Positions 35,487 through 44,717 of a stretch of DNA of 64,000 nucleotides are shown piece by piece. Location of the stretch: the NCBI GenBank assembly GCA_963835165.1, contig CAWIGD010000053.1, positions 124,001 to 188,000 of the forward strand, read 5' to 3'. The translations under genes were made by a program, and so were the position numbers. Origin of the DNA: VAZQ01 sp963835165. GTDB taxonomy: Bacteria > Pseudomonadota > Alphaproteobacteria > Rhizobiales > Xanthobacteraceae. The first letter of the stretch is position 1. Each line of letters opens with the position of its first letter. The notes beneath the pieces were generated by a model that was given only the letters and a program-made list of their open reading frames with translations, did no database searches and had not been told where the DNA came from.

Positions 35487-36916
35487 AGCGCGGGCTCCCG
35501 GCGCTCGCGCAGGAAGCGGAAAAACTCGACCCCCTCACGCAGCCGGCGCTTCAATATGTCGGGGCTTCGCACCATTTCCCCGGCAATGGCGGCAATCTTC
35601 GGCGCGCGGAAATAGAAGCGCCGGTAGAACGCGTCCACCGACTGGAAAATCTCGGTGTGGCTCAGATGCGGATAGCTCAAGGCGGCGAGCTGGACGCCGC
35701 GGTCGCTCAGGATGTCGGCATTCTCCTCCTGGGCGAACCAATGGTTCTCCTGCGCCTGCTTGTAGAGGAACGTGCCGGGATAGGGCGCCGCCAGCGAAAC
35801 CTGGAGGGTGTGCGGATTGATCTCGATCGCGAAGCGGATCGTTTCCTCGATCGTCTCCTTGGTCTCGCCGGGGAGACCGAGGATGAAGGTGCCGTGGACG
35901 ACGATGCCGAGCTCGCGACAGTCCTTGGCGAATTGCCTGGCGACGTCGACGCGCATCCCCTTCTTGATGTTGTGGAGGATCTGCTGGTTGCCCGATTCGT
36001 AGCCGACCAGCAGCAGCCGCAGGCCATTGTCCTTCAACACCTTCAAGGTCGCCCGCGGCACGTTGGCCTTGGCGTTGCACGACCACACGATCCCGAGCTT
36101 GCCGATCTCGCGCGCCAGCGCTTCGACGCGCGGCAGGTTGTCGGTCAGGGTGTCATCGTCGAAGAAGAATTCCTTTACTTGCGGAAACGCCTTCTGCGCC
36201 CAGGCCAGCTCTTCGATCACGTGCCCGACGCTGCGGGTGCGATAGCGGTGGCCGCCGATCGTCTGCGGCCAGAGGCAGAAGGTGCAACGCGATTTGCAGC
36301 CGCGGCCGCTGTAGAACGAAATATAGGGATGCTTCAGGTAGCCGATGAAATAGTTCTCGATCACCAGGTCGCGCTTGTAGACCGGCGTGACGAAGGGCAA
36401 CTCGTCCATGTTCTCGAGGACGGCGCGGTCCTCGTTGTGCACGACGGCTCCTTCGGCATTGCGCCAGGACAGTCCCGCGATGCGGCCGAAATCGCGGCCC
36501 TCCGCCACGTCCTTGATGGTGAAATCGAACTCGTTGCGGGCGACGAAATCGATGGCGTTCGACGCCTTCAGCGTCGCGTCCGGCTCGACCGCGACCTTGG
36601 CCCCGATCATGCCGATCTTCAAATTCGGGTTGAGCGCCTTGAGCGCTTCGGCAGTCCTCACATCGGAGGAGAACGAGGGAGTGGACGTATGCAGCACCAC
36701 AAGTTCTTGCTCGGCGGCGTGGGGCGCGATGTCCTGGAATTTCAGCCGGTGTGGCGGCGCATCGATGAGCTTCGAGCCTTCGACCAGGGCGGCGGGTTGC
36801 GCCAGCCATGTCGGATACCAGAAAGACTGGATCTCGCGGCGCGCCTGATAACGCGCCCCCGCTCCGCCGTCGAAACCGTCGAACGACGGCGCTTGCAGGA
36901 AGAGTGTTTTCATCAT
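35483..36916 (-). CDS. hpnJ: Hopanoid radical SAM protein HpnJ
   Basis: HpnJ is a radical-SAM enzyme that converts the ribosyl-type hopanoid side chain to the cyclitol ether headgroup. The 477-residue product has an N-terminal B12-binding-like domain (LKIGMIGAKV region) and a radical SAM domain with GRGCKSRCTFCLWP, whose cysteines at about 207, 211 and 214 bind the 4Fe-4S cluster. The GYESGNQQIL and GTFILGLPGET motifs are typical. Its start overlaps the hpnI stop by four bases and its stop overlaps the hpnK start, so the three are co-translated. Confidence 0.92.
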   Translation of the reverse strand: MMKTLFLQAPSFDGFDGGAGARYQARREIQSFWYPTWLAQPAALVEGSKLIDAPPHRLKFQDIAPHAAEQELVVLHTSTPSFSSDVRTAEALKALNPNLKIGMIGAKVAVEPDATLKASNAIDFVARNEFDFTIKDVAEGRDFGRIAGLSWRNAEGAVVHNEDRAVLENMDELPFVTPVYKRDLVIENYFIGYLKHPYISFYSGRGCKSRCTFCLWPQTIGGHRYRTRSVGHVIEELAWAQKAFPQVKEFFFDDDTLTDNLPRVEALAREIGKLGIVWSCNAKANVPRATLKVLKDNGLRLLLVGYESGNQQILHNIKKGMRVDVARQFAKDCRELGIVVHGTFILGLPGETKETIEETIRFAIEINPHTLQVSLAAPYPGTFLYKQAQENHWFAQEENADILSDRGVQLAALSYPHLSHTEIFQSVDAFYRRFYFRAPKIAAIAGEMVRSPDILKRRLREGVEFFRFLRERREPAL

Positions 36917-38080
36917 GGTGCGTGCGATCCCCGATCAGTAACCCAACTCCCGCCCGCGACCATGCGGTAGCGGTGGCCTTTCCAGCTCACGTCCCGGCCC
37001 AGAAAGCTCGCAACGAAGAGAATGAACGACAATAGGTCACGCGCGGGCACAAGCCAATACGCTTGCGGAGGAAGGGCGTAGGCGTGCTCCACTTGCCGCA
37101 GCAGCGCCATCCTGCACGCGACCGCCGCCGCGGCGAGGGCGAGCGCCGGCAGCAGAGCGGTCGAGCCCGCGCCCAGCACGGCCGCGATCAGCGCCCACGG
37201 CAGCGGATGCGCAACGATGGAACCCGCGTAACCAACGGGATCGATGCTCTTGATCGTCCGCGCCCATCTCAACTCGTGCCGCCAGAACTCGCGCGCCGAC
37301 GTCTGTGTGCACATATGGGCGATGGCGAAGGGCGGGATCGCGATCGTGCAGTCCCGCGCCCGCAACGCCTTGCCCATGGCGTAGTCGTCGGCGAGGCAAT
37401 CGACGAAGGCGATGAATCCGCCGATCTCGCTCAGCGTTCGGCGCCGAAGCGCGAGCGTCGAGCCGAAGCACGGACGCGCCAATCCGACCGCCAGGCCGAC
37501 CACGACACCCGGCAGAAAATGCGCGTTGATGGCGAGCGCCGCCAGGCTCGCCCACGGGCCGGCGACGGGAACGCCGTAGTAGAGGCAGGTCACCGCGCCC
37601 ACGCCGGGCGCTTCGAGCGCGGCGACGACGCGGGAGAGGTAATCCGGGTCGACGCGCATGTCGCTGTCGGCGAGCACGACGACGTCATGACGGATGCATG
37701 GCGCCATGTTGACCAGGTTGGAGACCTTGCGATTCAATCCGTGCACCTTGGTTTCGATCACGAGATCGAGGTCGCGCGTCGTCTGCGCTTTCCGCAGATG
37801 CCCGACGACGGCGATGGCGCCGTCATCGGGATCCTGCACCCCGAACACGACCTGAATGGGGCCGGGATAATCCTGGCGGCAGAACGAGTCGAGGTTGTCG
37901 AGCAGTCCTGGCTCGTCGCCGTGCAGCGGCTTGAGCATGGTGACCGCGGGTGCGGACACGGCGCGCGCTTGGGCAGGATGGCGTGCAGAGCGGCCGATCA
38001 GGATGGCGGCCGCGACCAGATAGCCAGCAGCCGGCAAGGGCGACCAGCGATGCCATGACCGATGACCAGAACAGGATCAT
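36913..38080 (-). CDS. hpnI: Hopanoid glycosyltransferase HpnI, with probable frameshift near its N-terminus
   Basis: HpnI is a membrane GT2 glycosyltransferase that adds N-acetylglucosamine to bacteriohopanetetrol. The catalytic part is intact: MLKPLHGDEP, the DSDMRVD acceptor-metal motif and the RWARTIK block, then C-terminal membrane segments. The open frame begins only at TTG 38037. The expected first membrane segment starts at ATG 38080 (MILFWSSVMASLVALA) but in another frame; one extra base near 38033, in GCCGGC, would join them to GYLVAAAILIG. That ATG overlaps a TGA that could end hpnL. As read, the protein would lack part of its first membrane segment. Confidence 0.85.
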
Positions 38081-39109
38081 GGGTCGTTGCGAACCAGGGT
38101 TGACGGATTCTCGCGGATGCCGCGCGCCGAGCGAATAGTTCGGCACCAGGCGTCGCCACTCCAGCATCTGCCAGCCGACAAGGCCCGGCACGCCGAGCAC
38201 GAGATCGGCGGCCCGCTTGACCAGCGACAGCGCGATCGCCTGCTCCGGCGGAATGCCGAACGCGGCGCACAGCAGCACCAGACCGCCTTCCTGCGCGCCG
38301 AGCGCGCCGGGAATGGCGAACGCCGCCCCGCGAACGGCATGCAGGAGACTTTCTATGACCAGCGCTTCGGCGACGCTGATCGGATTGCCCATGAACGCGA
38401 ACACGATCAGGACCTCGGCAACGCCGACGACCCAGCCGGCCATATGGACGACGGTGCTGGCCACCAGGTCGGACCGGGCCGCGTAGATCGTGGCCAGGTT
38501 CTGATAGACGGAATCGATCGTGCCGAGCACGCGCCACTGTCGATCACCGGTAAGTCGCCCGATGGCAGAATGGAGAAGGCGTTGCCCGCCACGACGTTGC
38601 ACCAGATAGAAGCCGGCGAGCAGGAGGCCCGCCGAGGCTCAGTCCGATCGCGGCGACCCACGCCAGCGACGCGTCCGCCTCCGAGCGCGATCAGCACCAG
38701 CAGGCCGAGCAATCGCGAACAGAAACTGCGTTGCCGCCTGCAGGAGGACGTCGACGATCACGCTCGCTGCCGCGAGCGCGCCGGGAACCGCGTAGACGCG
38801 TCAGCAAAGCCCGCGCCGATGACATCGCCGCCGACTTGCGCCATGGGCAGCAGGACATTGGTCGCCTCTCGAACGAATCGCAGAGAGCACGCAGGTTCGA
38901 AGCCGCGGCCGCGTCTTCGGCGGAAAAATCAGCCACCAGCCCGCCCCGGCGACCGCAACGGTGACGCCGCGCACCACCACGACGAGGAGAATTCCCCACC
39001 CGACGCTGGCCACGGCGTGGCCGACCGCATCCAGGCCGGACCACGCCGTAATGGCGATGACGGCGGCGATCCCGATCAACCAGGCAGCCACACCGGCTTG
39101 CTTGACCAT
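38077..39109 (-). pseudogene. hpnL: Hopanoid-associated membrane protein HpnL, broken by several indels
   Basis: Across frames the region encodes an HpnL-type multi-pass protein related to lysylphosphatidylglycerol synthase membrane domains. It starts MVKQAGVAAWLIGIAA at ATG 39109 (GGAG upstream) and continues with EATNVLLPMAQVGGDVIGA, then VPGALAAASVIVDVLLQAA, GLLVLIALGG and DASLAWVAAIGLSLGG. Finally a long intact stretch (38602 to about 38160) with SVYQNLATIYAARSDLV and GALGAQEGGLVLLCA follows. At least five single-base shifts occur between about 38640 and 38890, for example CTCTCTGCG for CTCCTGCG near 38884. The C-terminal end also needs a shift to reach the TGA overlapping hpnI. Either a decaying gene or a poor-quality stretch. 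Confidence 0.75.
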
Positions 39110-39222
39110 CTCCGCTCCGATCCGCCCAAGGTTCTCGCCGCGGCCGGCTGCCGGTCGCCCGTTCGGACCAGCCGGAGAACGGCACGTGCCGATCCAGCCG
39201 ATCGGTGCCGCACCCAGGCGAG

Positions 39223-40053
39223 CTACCAGGGCGATTTGATGTCGAAGGAGTGGGTTGCTCCAACTCCGAACGTCAGCTGGTTCGGCGTGCCGCGCTGCTC
39301 AACCAGCGGCGAACTGGCCGCGTCGCCGGTGAGCCGCTCGTATTCGACGAAAGCATGGGTCGCGAACTGCGGCGTCCAGAAGTAACGCGCCTGGGTACCT
39401 GCTCCGACCGAGCGTACGCCGCCTTTGGCATCGAACAGCGGCAGGCCCGATGCCGCCGACTGGCCGGCATTGATGCCGAAATACGGCGTGGTCGCGGCCG
39501 TGCTCGCGAGCGTGACGCGCGGGCCTCCGGAAAAGGTCCACTGCCTGCCGACCGGGACGACGGCGTCCACGAAGATGTCGGAGACAAGCCCGTGGTGCCC
39601 GTTGAAGCCCTGCCGCACCTCGACGCGGGTGCGCAGCCAAGGAACCATCCAATATTCCGCAAACACGCCGAGCTCGACCGCCCAGGGCACGCTGCCGAGC
39701 CCCTGCAATGCCCCGTCAAGCTTTTCCCGCCGCGGCATCCTGAGCTGGCCGACCGGCCCGACCTGGAAAACGCTGTCCCCGACCAGTCCGATGCCGACCC
39801 CGTCGCGGGGACCGCGGAAGGGCTCGGGCGTGCCGAAGCGGCGGACCGCCAGGATCGGATAGGGCAGCACGAGGTCCCGCTTGGAGCCTTGGAAGATCGG
39901 CTCGAGCCTGGCTTCGCCGCCGATGGTCACGGTCCAGTCGGCCACGGGCGTGGGCGAGGTGTAGACGCGCGGATCGGGCTCGGCCGCGGACGCCACAATG
40001 GGAATCAGCAGCGCGGCCACAAAACCAGCAATCGCGGCGCGCCGACCGCTCAT
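39223..40053 (-). CDS. MipA/OmpV-family outer-membrane protein
   Basis: The 276-residue product has a Sec signal (about residues 1-24, ending ASA-AE) followed by alternating beta-strand patterns and a C-terminal strand ending in an aromatic residue (FDIKSPW), typical of small outer-membrane barrels. Segments match the MipA/OmpV (MltA-interacting scaffold) family. GGAGG precedes the ATG at 40053. It is 113 bases upstream of hpnL on the same strand, a placement that suggests an envelope-related role with the hopanoid genes, but no direct link is known to me. Confidence 0.8.
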   Translation of the reverse strand: MSGRRAAIAGFVAALLIPIVASAAEPDPRVYTSPTPVADWTVTIGGEARLEPIFQGSKRDLVLPYPILAVRRFGTPEPFRGPRDGVGIGLVGDSVFQVGPVGQLRMPRREKLDGALQGLGSVPWAVELGVFAEYWMVPWLRTRVEVRQGFNGHHGLVSDIFVDAVVPVGRQWTFSGGPRVTLASTAATTPYFGINAGQSAASGLPLFDAKGGVRSVGAGTQARYFWTPQFATHAFVEYERLTGDAASSPLVEQRGTPNQLTFGVGATHSFDIKSPW

Positions 40054-40437
40054 CTGCCCCCCTCCCTCCAGACACCTGCGAGGGATAATATCGGCCAGCA
40101 ATATTCAGCCAGCGTTAACATGGAGCGACCGCGCCGCACAACGCTTGCCCGGCGGGCGGACAGCCCGTCACTTCTTTTCTCGCGACCGTGTGGCATGGTT
40201 TCAACAGGCTCCACGCGGGAGCGTTTCCGGACCCGATTTTCCTGTATTTCCGGGGCCTGCGCTGCGACTCGATCCGCCCCCAGTTCCAACCGAAAAGGGC
40301 TGCGGCGTCCGCCGCCTACTGGTTGCAACGCCTGCGCGTGCGACGTGGCGGCGCTTGCCAAGGAATCCCGGTTCCATAAATTTGCGCAACGGCAAGGAAC
40401 TTGCTTGTCGGGCTCCGAGAGCCAAAAGGAGAACTCG
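40054..40437. other. Divergent intergenic region
   Basis: About 384 bases between the outer-membrane protein gene and a broken Bug gene. It must contain both promoters. The stretch AATATCGGCCAGCAATATT near 40088-40106 is a short imperfect dyad. No gene is supported here. Confidence 0.35.
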
Positions 40438-41405
40438 ATGAAGCATGTTGCAGCACTGGCGCTGGCACTGGGGATGGCGTGGGCGTCGAACGGAGCGCGC
40501 GCGCAGGATGCGTGGCCGAGCCGAGCCATCACTTTTATTGTGCCCTATGGCCCCGGTGGTTACACCGACCTGGTCGGCCGCCTCACCGCCCGTTACGTCG
40601 AAAAGGCGTTGGGAAAACCGGTCATTGTTGAAAGCCGGGTAGGCGCCGGTGGCATCGTCGGGACCCAGTACGTCGCGAGCGCGGCGCCGGATGGATACAC
40701 CTTCTGCGTCTGCAGCGTCGGCGCAGTCTCGATCGCGCCGTTTGCCCAAAAGCTCGGATACGATCCGAGTGCAGGACCTGGCGCCGGTCGGCATCGTCAG
40801 CACGATCGTGCAGGCGGTCATCGTCAAGAAGGATCTGCCGGTAAAGTCGATGGCCGAGCTGGTCGCTTACGCGAAGGCCAATCCCGGCAAGCTCAACTAC
40901 GGCTCCAGCGGGGTCGGCGGCCTGACGCACTACTCCGTCGAGCTATTCCAGGCGCGCACCGGCACCAAGGTGGTGCATATTCCCGTTCAAGGGCGGTGCG
41001 CAGTCGACTGCGGCGGTGCTCGCCGGCGAGGTCGATTTTTCTTTTGCCAACATGACCGACGCTCTGCCGCAGATCGAGACCGGACTGGTCCGCGGCCTGG
41101 CCGTGACTTCGCTCGGACGCAGTCCCTACTTCCCCGACCTGCCCTCGGTGCACGAGACGATCATCCCGGACTTCGTGGTGGAAACGTGGAATGCCATCAT
41201 GGCTCCGGCGAAGACGCCGGAGCCGATCATCCGCAAGATGTCGGAGGTCCTGATCAAGATGGCCGACGACCCGGATGCCAAGGAAACCATGCGCAAGGCT
41301 GGCGCCAGCACGGTCAAGACCACGCCCGAGCAATTCCGCGCGCAGATCCAGCAGGAGATGGCGCAGTGGCAGCCGCTGATCAAGGAAATCGCGGACAAGA
41401 AGTAA
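40438..41405 (+). pseudogene. Tripartite-tricarboxylate (Bug) receptor with two frameshifts
   Basis: Read across three frames this is a complete Bug receptor: signal peptide (MKHVAALALALGMAWASNG, then ARAQ), the GPGGYTDLVGRLTARY and GAGGIVGTQYV blocks, the APVGIVSTIVQ middle segment and the SVHETIIPDFVVETWNA C-terminal lobe. An extra A near 40768 (GATCCGAGTG) and an extra G near 40985 (CCCGTTCAAG) move the frame. Both are single-base insertions by comparison with the natural continuation. AAGGAGA precedes the start codon. The adjacent convergent amidohydrolase gene suggests a shared substrate, but this is speculative. Confidence 0.85.
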
Positions 41406-41447
41406 TCAGTTGAGATCGGCGAGCCCGGGTTCGCCGACCTGCTTCCA

Positions 41448-42935
41448 TCAGTTGGCGCGCGGGAAGGAGTAGGGGCTCATCTCGTCCGCGGTGCGGCCAT
41501 GCGGGTCCCAGTTCTGCCAGTTGCTCCAGACCCGCTCGCCGGCAGCCTGCGCCTGCGCCCGCAGTTCGGCAAAGTCGACGCCGGGGATGCGGCCGTTCTC
41601 CATGCGCACCGCGCCGTCCACGATCACGGTGTCGACGTCATCGCCGATTCCGCAATCCACCAGGCTCTTGATCGGGTCGCGCACCGGGCCGAGGCGAAGC
41701 GTGCCGCTGCCGGTAAGGCCGATGATGACGATATCCGCCTTGCTGCCGGGCGCCAGCCGGCCGATGTCGGCGCGGCCGACTGAATGCGCGCCGCCGAGGG
41801 TTGCCGCTTCGAACACCTGCGCGGCCGTCGCCGCTTTCAGATTGCGGCTCGCCACCTTGCCGAAATATGACGCGTTGCGCATCTGCAGGATCATGTCGCG
41901 CGGATAGGTATCGGTGCCGAGCGCGATGTTCACGCCCGCCTTGCGATAGCTCTCCCAGTTGTCGAGGAAGCGTCCGCGCCGCGCCACGTTGACCGGGCAG
42001 TGCGAGACCGAGCAGCGGTGCGAGCCCATGATCTCCAGGTCGTGCGAGCCGGAGTAATTCATCAGCGGGTTGTCGCAGGTGAAGTTGCCGTGGCCGATAT
42101 TGAGTTTGTCGGACATCAGGCCGACCTCGCGCAGCAACTCCACCGACGTCATCTGATGCTCGCGGATGATGTCGAAGACCTCATGGATGTTGTAGGCGGC
42201 GTGGATTGCGGCCGGCAGGTCGCGCTCCTGCGCCACTTTGGCGGCCTTGCGCATCAACGGGACGGTGCAGGTCTCGATCTCGCGCGGCACCAGGATGCCG
42301 CGGACGCGGTCCCCATGCGCGCCCTGGTGGCGGTCGATGAATTCCAGCGCGAGGTCGAATTCCCGCTCGCCCGATGCTTCGTCGATCACGCGGACAAGCT
42401 TGCCGTCCTCGCCGCCGACCCAGCGGCCGCTGTCGAAGCCCGGACCCAGATAAGCGCGGATGCCGAGCTCGCCCACGACCTGCAGAAGCGCTTGTTGGAC
42501 GCGCAGCTGGCTGCCGAACTCGACGAAGGTGGTGATGCCGTTGCGCAGCAGCTCCGCGACTGTCCATCGGGCATTGAGCAGCAGCTCATCCATCACCGAA
42601 TTGTCGTCGGGCCGCACGTAGCGCGGATCGCCGCCGACGCGGGTACCCTCGCGGGCGACGCTGATTTCCAGAAAGGGCTGGCCGAAATAGTCCCCGCGAC
42701 CGACGTCGGAGATCAGACGGTGCGAAGCGCGGTGACCGGAATGCACATGGGTGTCGATGAATCCGGGCGCGACCAGCTTGTCGCGGGCGTCGATCTCGCG
42801 ATCGACCGCACCGTCGAAGCGCTCGCCGACGAACAGCACGGCGTTGCCTTCGTAGACCAGTTCGGCATTGCGCCAGAGGGTATGATGCCCGTCGGCGTGC
42901 GCGACCAGCCAGCCACAGGTAATGCGGGTGCGCAT
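41448..42935 (-). CDS. Amidohydrolase of the chlorohydrolase/cytosine deaminase type
   Basis: The 495-residue product has the metal motif GFIDTHVHSG near the N-terminus, a mid-protein HAAYN and NIGHGNF region supplying metal histidines, and ALGTDTYPRD with the catalytic Asp. This is the pattern of the TrzA/AtzA/GuaD deaminase-hydrolase group. It would hydrolyse or deaminate a small heterocyclic or amide compound in the cytoplasm. The ATG at 42935 follows GGAAGGG; upstream codons run into a repeat. It lies convergent to a Bug receptor gene, and a second amidohydrolase is encoded at 50835. Confidence 0.8.
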   Translation of the reverse strand: MRTRITCGWLVAHADGHHTLWRNAELVYEGNAVLFVGERFDGAVDREIDARDKLVAPGFIDTHVHSGHRASHRLISDVGRGDYFGQPFLEISVAREGTRVGGDPRYVRPDDNSVMDELLLNARWTVAELLRNGITTFVEFGSQLRVQQALLQVVGELGIRAYLGPGFDSGRWVGGEDGKLVRVIDEASGEREFDLALEFIDRHQGAHGDRVRGILVPREIETCTVPLMRKAAKVAQERDLPAAIHAAYNIHEVFDIIREHQMTSVELLREVGLMSDKLNIGHGNFTCDNPLMNYSGSHDLEIMGSHRCSVSHCPVNVARRGRFLDNWESYRKAGVNIALGTDTYPRDMILQMRNASYFGKVASRNLKAATAAQVFEAATLGGAHSVGRADIGRLAPGSKADIVIIGLTGSGTLRLGPVRDPIKSLVDCGIGDDVDTVIVDGAVRMENGRIPGVDFAELRAQAQAAGERVWSNWQNWDPHGRTADEMSPYSFPRAN

Positions 42936-43003
42936 GAAATTCCCTTCCAGTGCCGGGCCATTCCGTACACTGATAATTTCTGCTGCGGCAAGCAACCCCT
43001 GCG

Positions 43004-43167
43004 CTAGTGTCCCGATTCCGAAGTTCGGATCATTGTGCGGCACCCTCGTTCGCGAACTTCGGAATCGAAGGACATAGCAACTTATTGATCTAGTGTGGCT
43101 TTGGTTCAGAAATCCGCATTTCGGACTCGCCGCAAGAATGATGCGGACTTCTGAACCGCCACACTAG
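43004..43167 (+). repeat. CTAG-bounded double-hairpin element (copy 1)
   Basis: Two imperfect inverted repeats of about 74 and 78 bp lie 12 bases apart. The first (43004-43077) begins CTAGTGTCC and pairs CGATTCCGAAGTTCG with CGAACTTCGGAATCG across a 25-base loop. The second (43090-43167) begins and ends with CTAG and pairs GGTTCAGAA.TCCGCAT with its complement. Each has an A-rich bulge of two to four bases at the same place between outer and inner stems. The spacer is CAACTTATTGAT. It fills most of the 337-base gap between the amidohydrolase and the carboxypeptidase genes. A close copy lies inverted at 45762-45927. Confidence 0.85.
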
Positions 43168-43272
43168 TCAGCAATCGCGCTGGTCCAAAACGCCGTGGAC
43201 GTTGCGGATCGGGATCAGGCCAAGTGCCCGCGATCGCGGGGACCAGGGGCCAGTGGAAAAAGCCGCTGCTGG

Positions 43273-44472
43273 TCAGGGGGACGAGGGCAGGTTCAGCCTA
43301 CGTTCGACGTGCTGCGACTGGCGCACAGCGGTGGCCGCGATCGTCTCGGGCACCATGATTGTGGACGTCTTGTTGGGTGCCACCTTTCGCGGGGCAGGGC
43401 GCGGCGCGGCCTTGATGTCCGCCGACTGCAGCGTGGGATTAGCCGCCGGCTTTGCGGCCTGGACCTGCGGCTTCACCCCCGTCAGCCGAGCGGGCTTGCT
43501 GAGCGCCGAGGCCGGCGCGAATGTCGGCGCGGGAGCCATGGCGGTGACCGGCGCGCTGTCCAGTTCCTTCCCTTCCACGACGATCGGCGCCGTACGCTGC
43601 GTCGAAGCAAGCGTGATATTTGCTTCGATCAGTTGGCGCATGCGGGTATCGCGTGCCGCATTGGAGGTGCCGCCCAGAACGACTGCGACGATGTGTCGGT
43701 CGTCGCGGCGAACCGAGCAGACCAGGTTATATCCGGAGGCCTCGGTGTAACCGGTCTTGATCCCGTCGACGCCCCTCACGTTTCCCAGCAGGTTGTTGTG
43801 GTTGCGCATCTCGGCTCCCCGCCACAGGAAGCTCGGAGTCGCGAAATATTGGTAGTAGACGGGAAACCGATGTTGGATCGCGTGACCGAGGAGCGCCTGG
43901 TCGCGAGCGGTGGTGATCTGCTCCATGGCGGGCAGACCCGAGGCATTGACGTAGGTCGTGCTGCTCATGCCCAGCATTCTCGCCTTCAAGGTCATGAGCT
44001 TGGCGAACTCTTCTTCGGAGCCGCCGAGAGCTTCGGCGACGACGACCGCGGCGTCGTTCGCCGACTTGGTGACGAGACCCTTGATCGCGTCCTCGACCTT
44101 GACGGTCTGATTGGCCTTGAGCCCCATTTTGGTGGGATTCTGAATCGCGGCCTTGGTCGAGATCGGCAGCGGGGTGTCGAGCTTGAGCGTGCCATCCTCG
44201 ATCTGCTCGAACAGCAGGTAAAGCGTCATGATCTTCGTCAGCGACGCCGGATGACGCGGATCGTCGGCATGGTCCTCGTGCAGGACCTGACCGGATTTGT
44301 CATCGAGCACGATCGCCGCATACGGGGGTCGATAGCTGGGACCGTGAATTGAGCGCGGAGAGGCGGTGCGCGAAGAACGCGCTTCCGCCTGGTCCCAACC
44401 GGCACCGGCAATCGTCAGCGTCGCCAGCAAACCGGCAACGGGCAGCCAATGCAATCGCGAGAGATGAGCCAT
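43273..44472 (-). CDS. D-alanyl-D-alanine carboxypeptidase (low-molecular-weight PBP)
   Basis: The 399-residue product has a Sec signal (about residues 1-31), an S11 peptidase domain with SLTK (77-80), SAN (137-139) and KTG (239-241), and a long C-terminal tail rich in Ala, Pro, Lys and Val. It trims the terminal D-Ala from peptidoglycan stem peptides in the periplasm. The tail after about residue 300 is low-complexity instead of the usual amphipathic membrane anchor of DacA/DacC. The ATG at 44472 was selected because the signal begins there. Confidence 0.9.
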   Translation of the reverse strand: MAHLSRLHWLPVAGLLATLTIAGAGWDQAEARSSRTASPRSIHGPSYRPPYAAIVLDDKSGQVLHEDHADDPRHPASLTKIMTLYLLFEQIEDGTLKLDTPLPISTKAAIQNPTKMGLKANQTVKVEDAIKGLVTKSANDAAVVVAEALGGSEEEFAKLMTLKARMLGMSSTTYVNASGLPAMEQITTARDQALLGHAIQHRFPVYYQYFATPSFLWRGAEMRNHNNLLGNVRGVDGIKTGYTEASGYNLVCSVRRDDRHIVAVVLGGTSNAARDTRMRQLIEANITLASTQRTAPIVVEGKELDSAPVTAMAPAPTFAPASALSKPARLTGVKPQVQAAKPAANPTLQSADIKAAPRPAPRKVAPNKTSTIMVPETIAATAVRQSQHVERRLNLPSSP

Positions 44473-44717
44473 TAGCTGCGATCCGGTGATTGATCGGGAC
44501 TCAGGTCGCGCGAGTAAATCCTGAATCGGGCGCGATGGCTGTAATCCGAAAGCCACACTTCCCGGAAATCACGCAATATCGTTTGCGACCTGATCCGCCG
44601 GCATGGTCGTGGCGCTGCGCACGAATCAATTGCGGCGACCGTAGGTGTCGAGGAGCTGTAAAAAAGCGGAAAAAAATACCGCTGAGGCCCGGCTCATGGG
44701 CAGTGCTTCGCTTGGGC

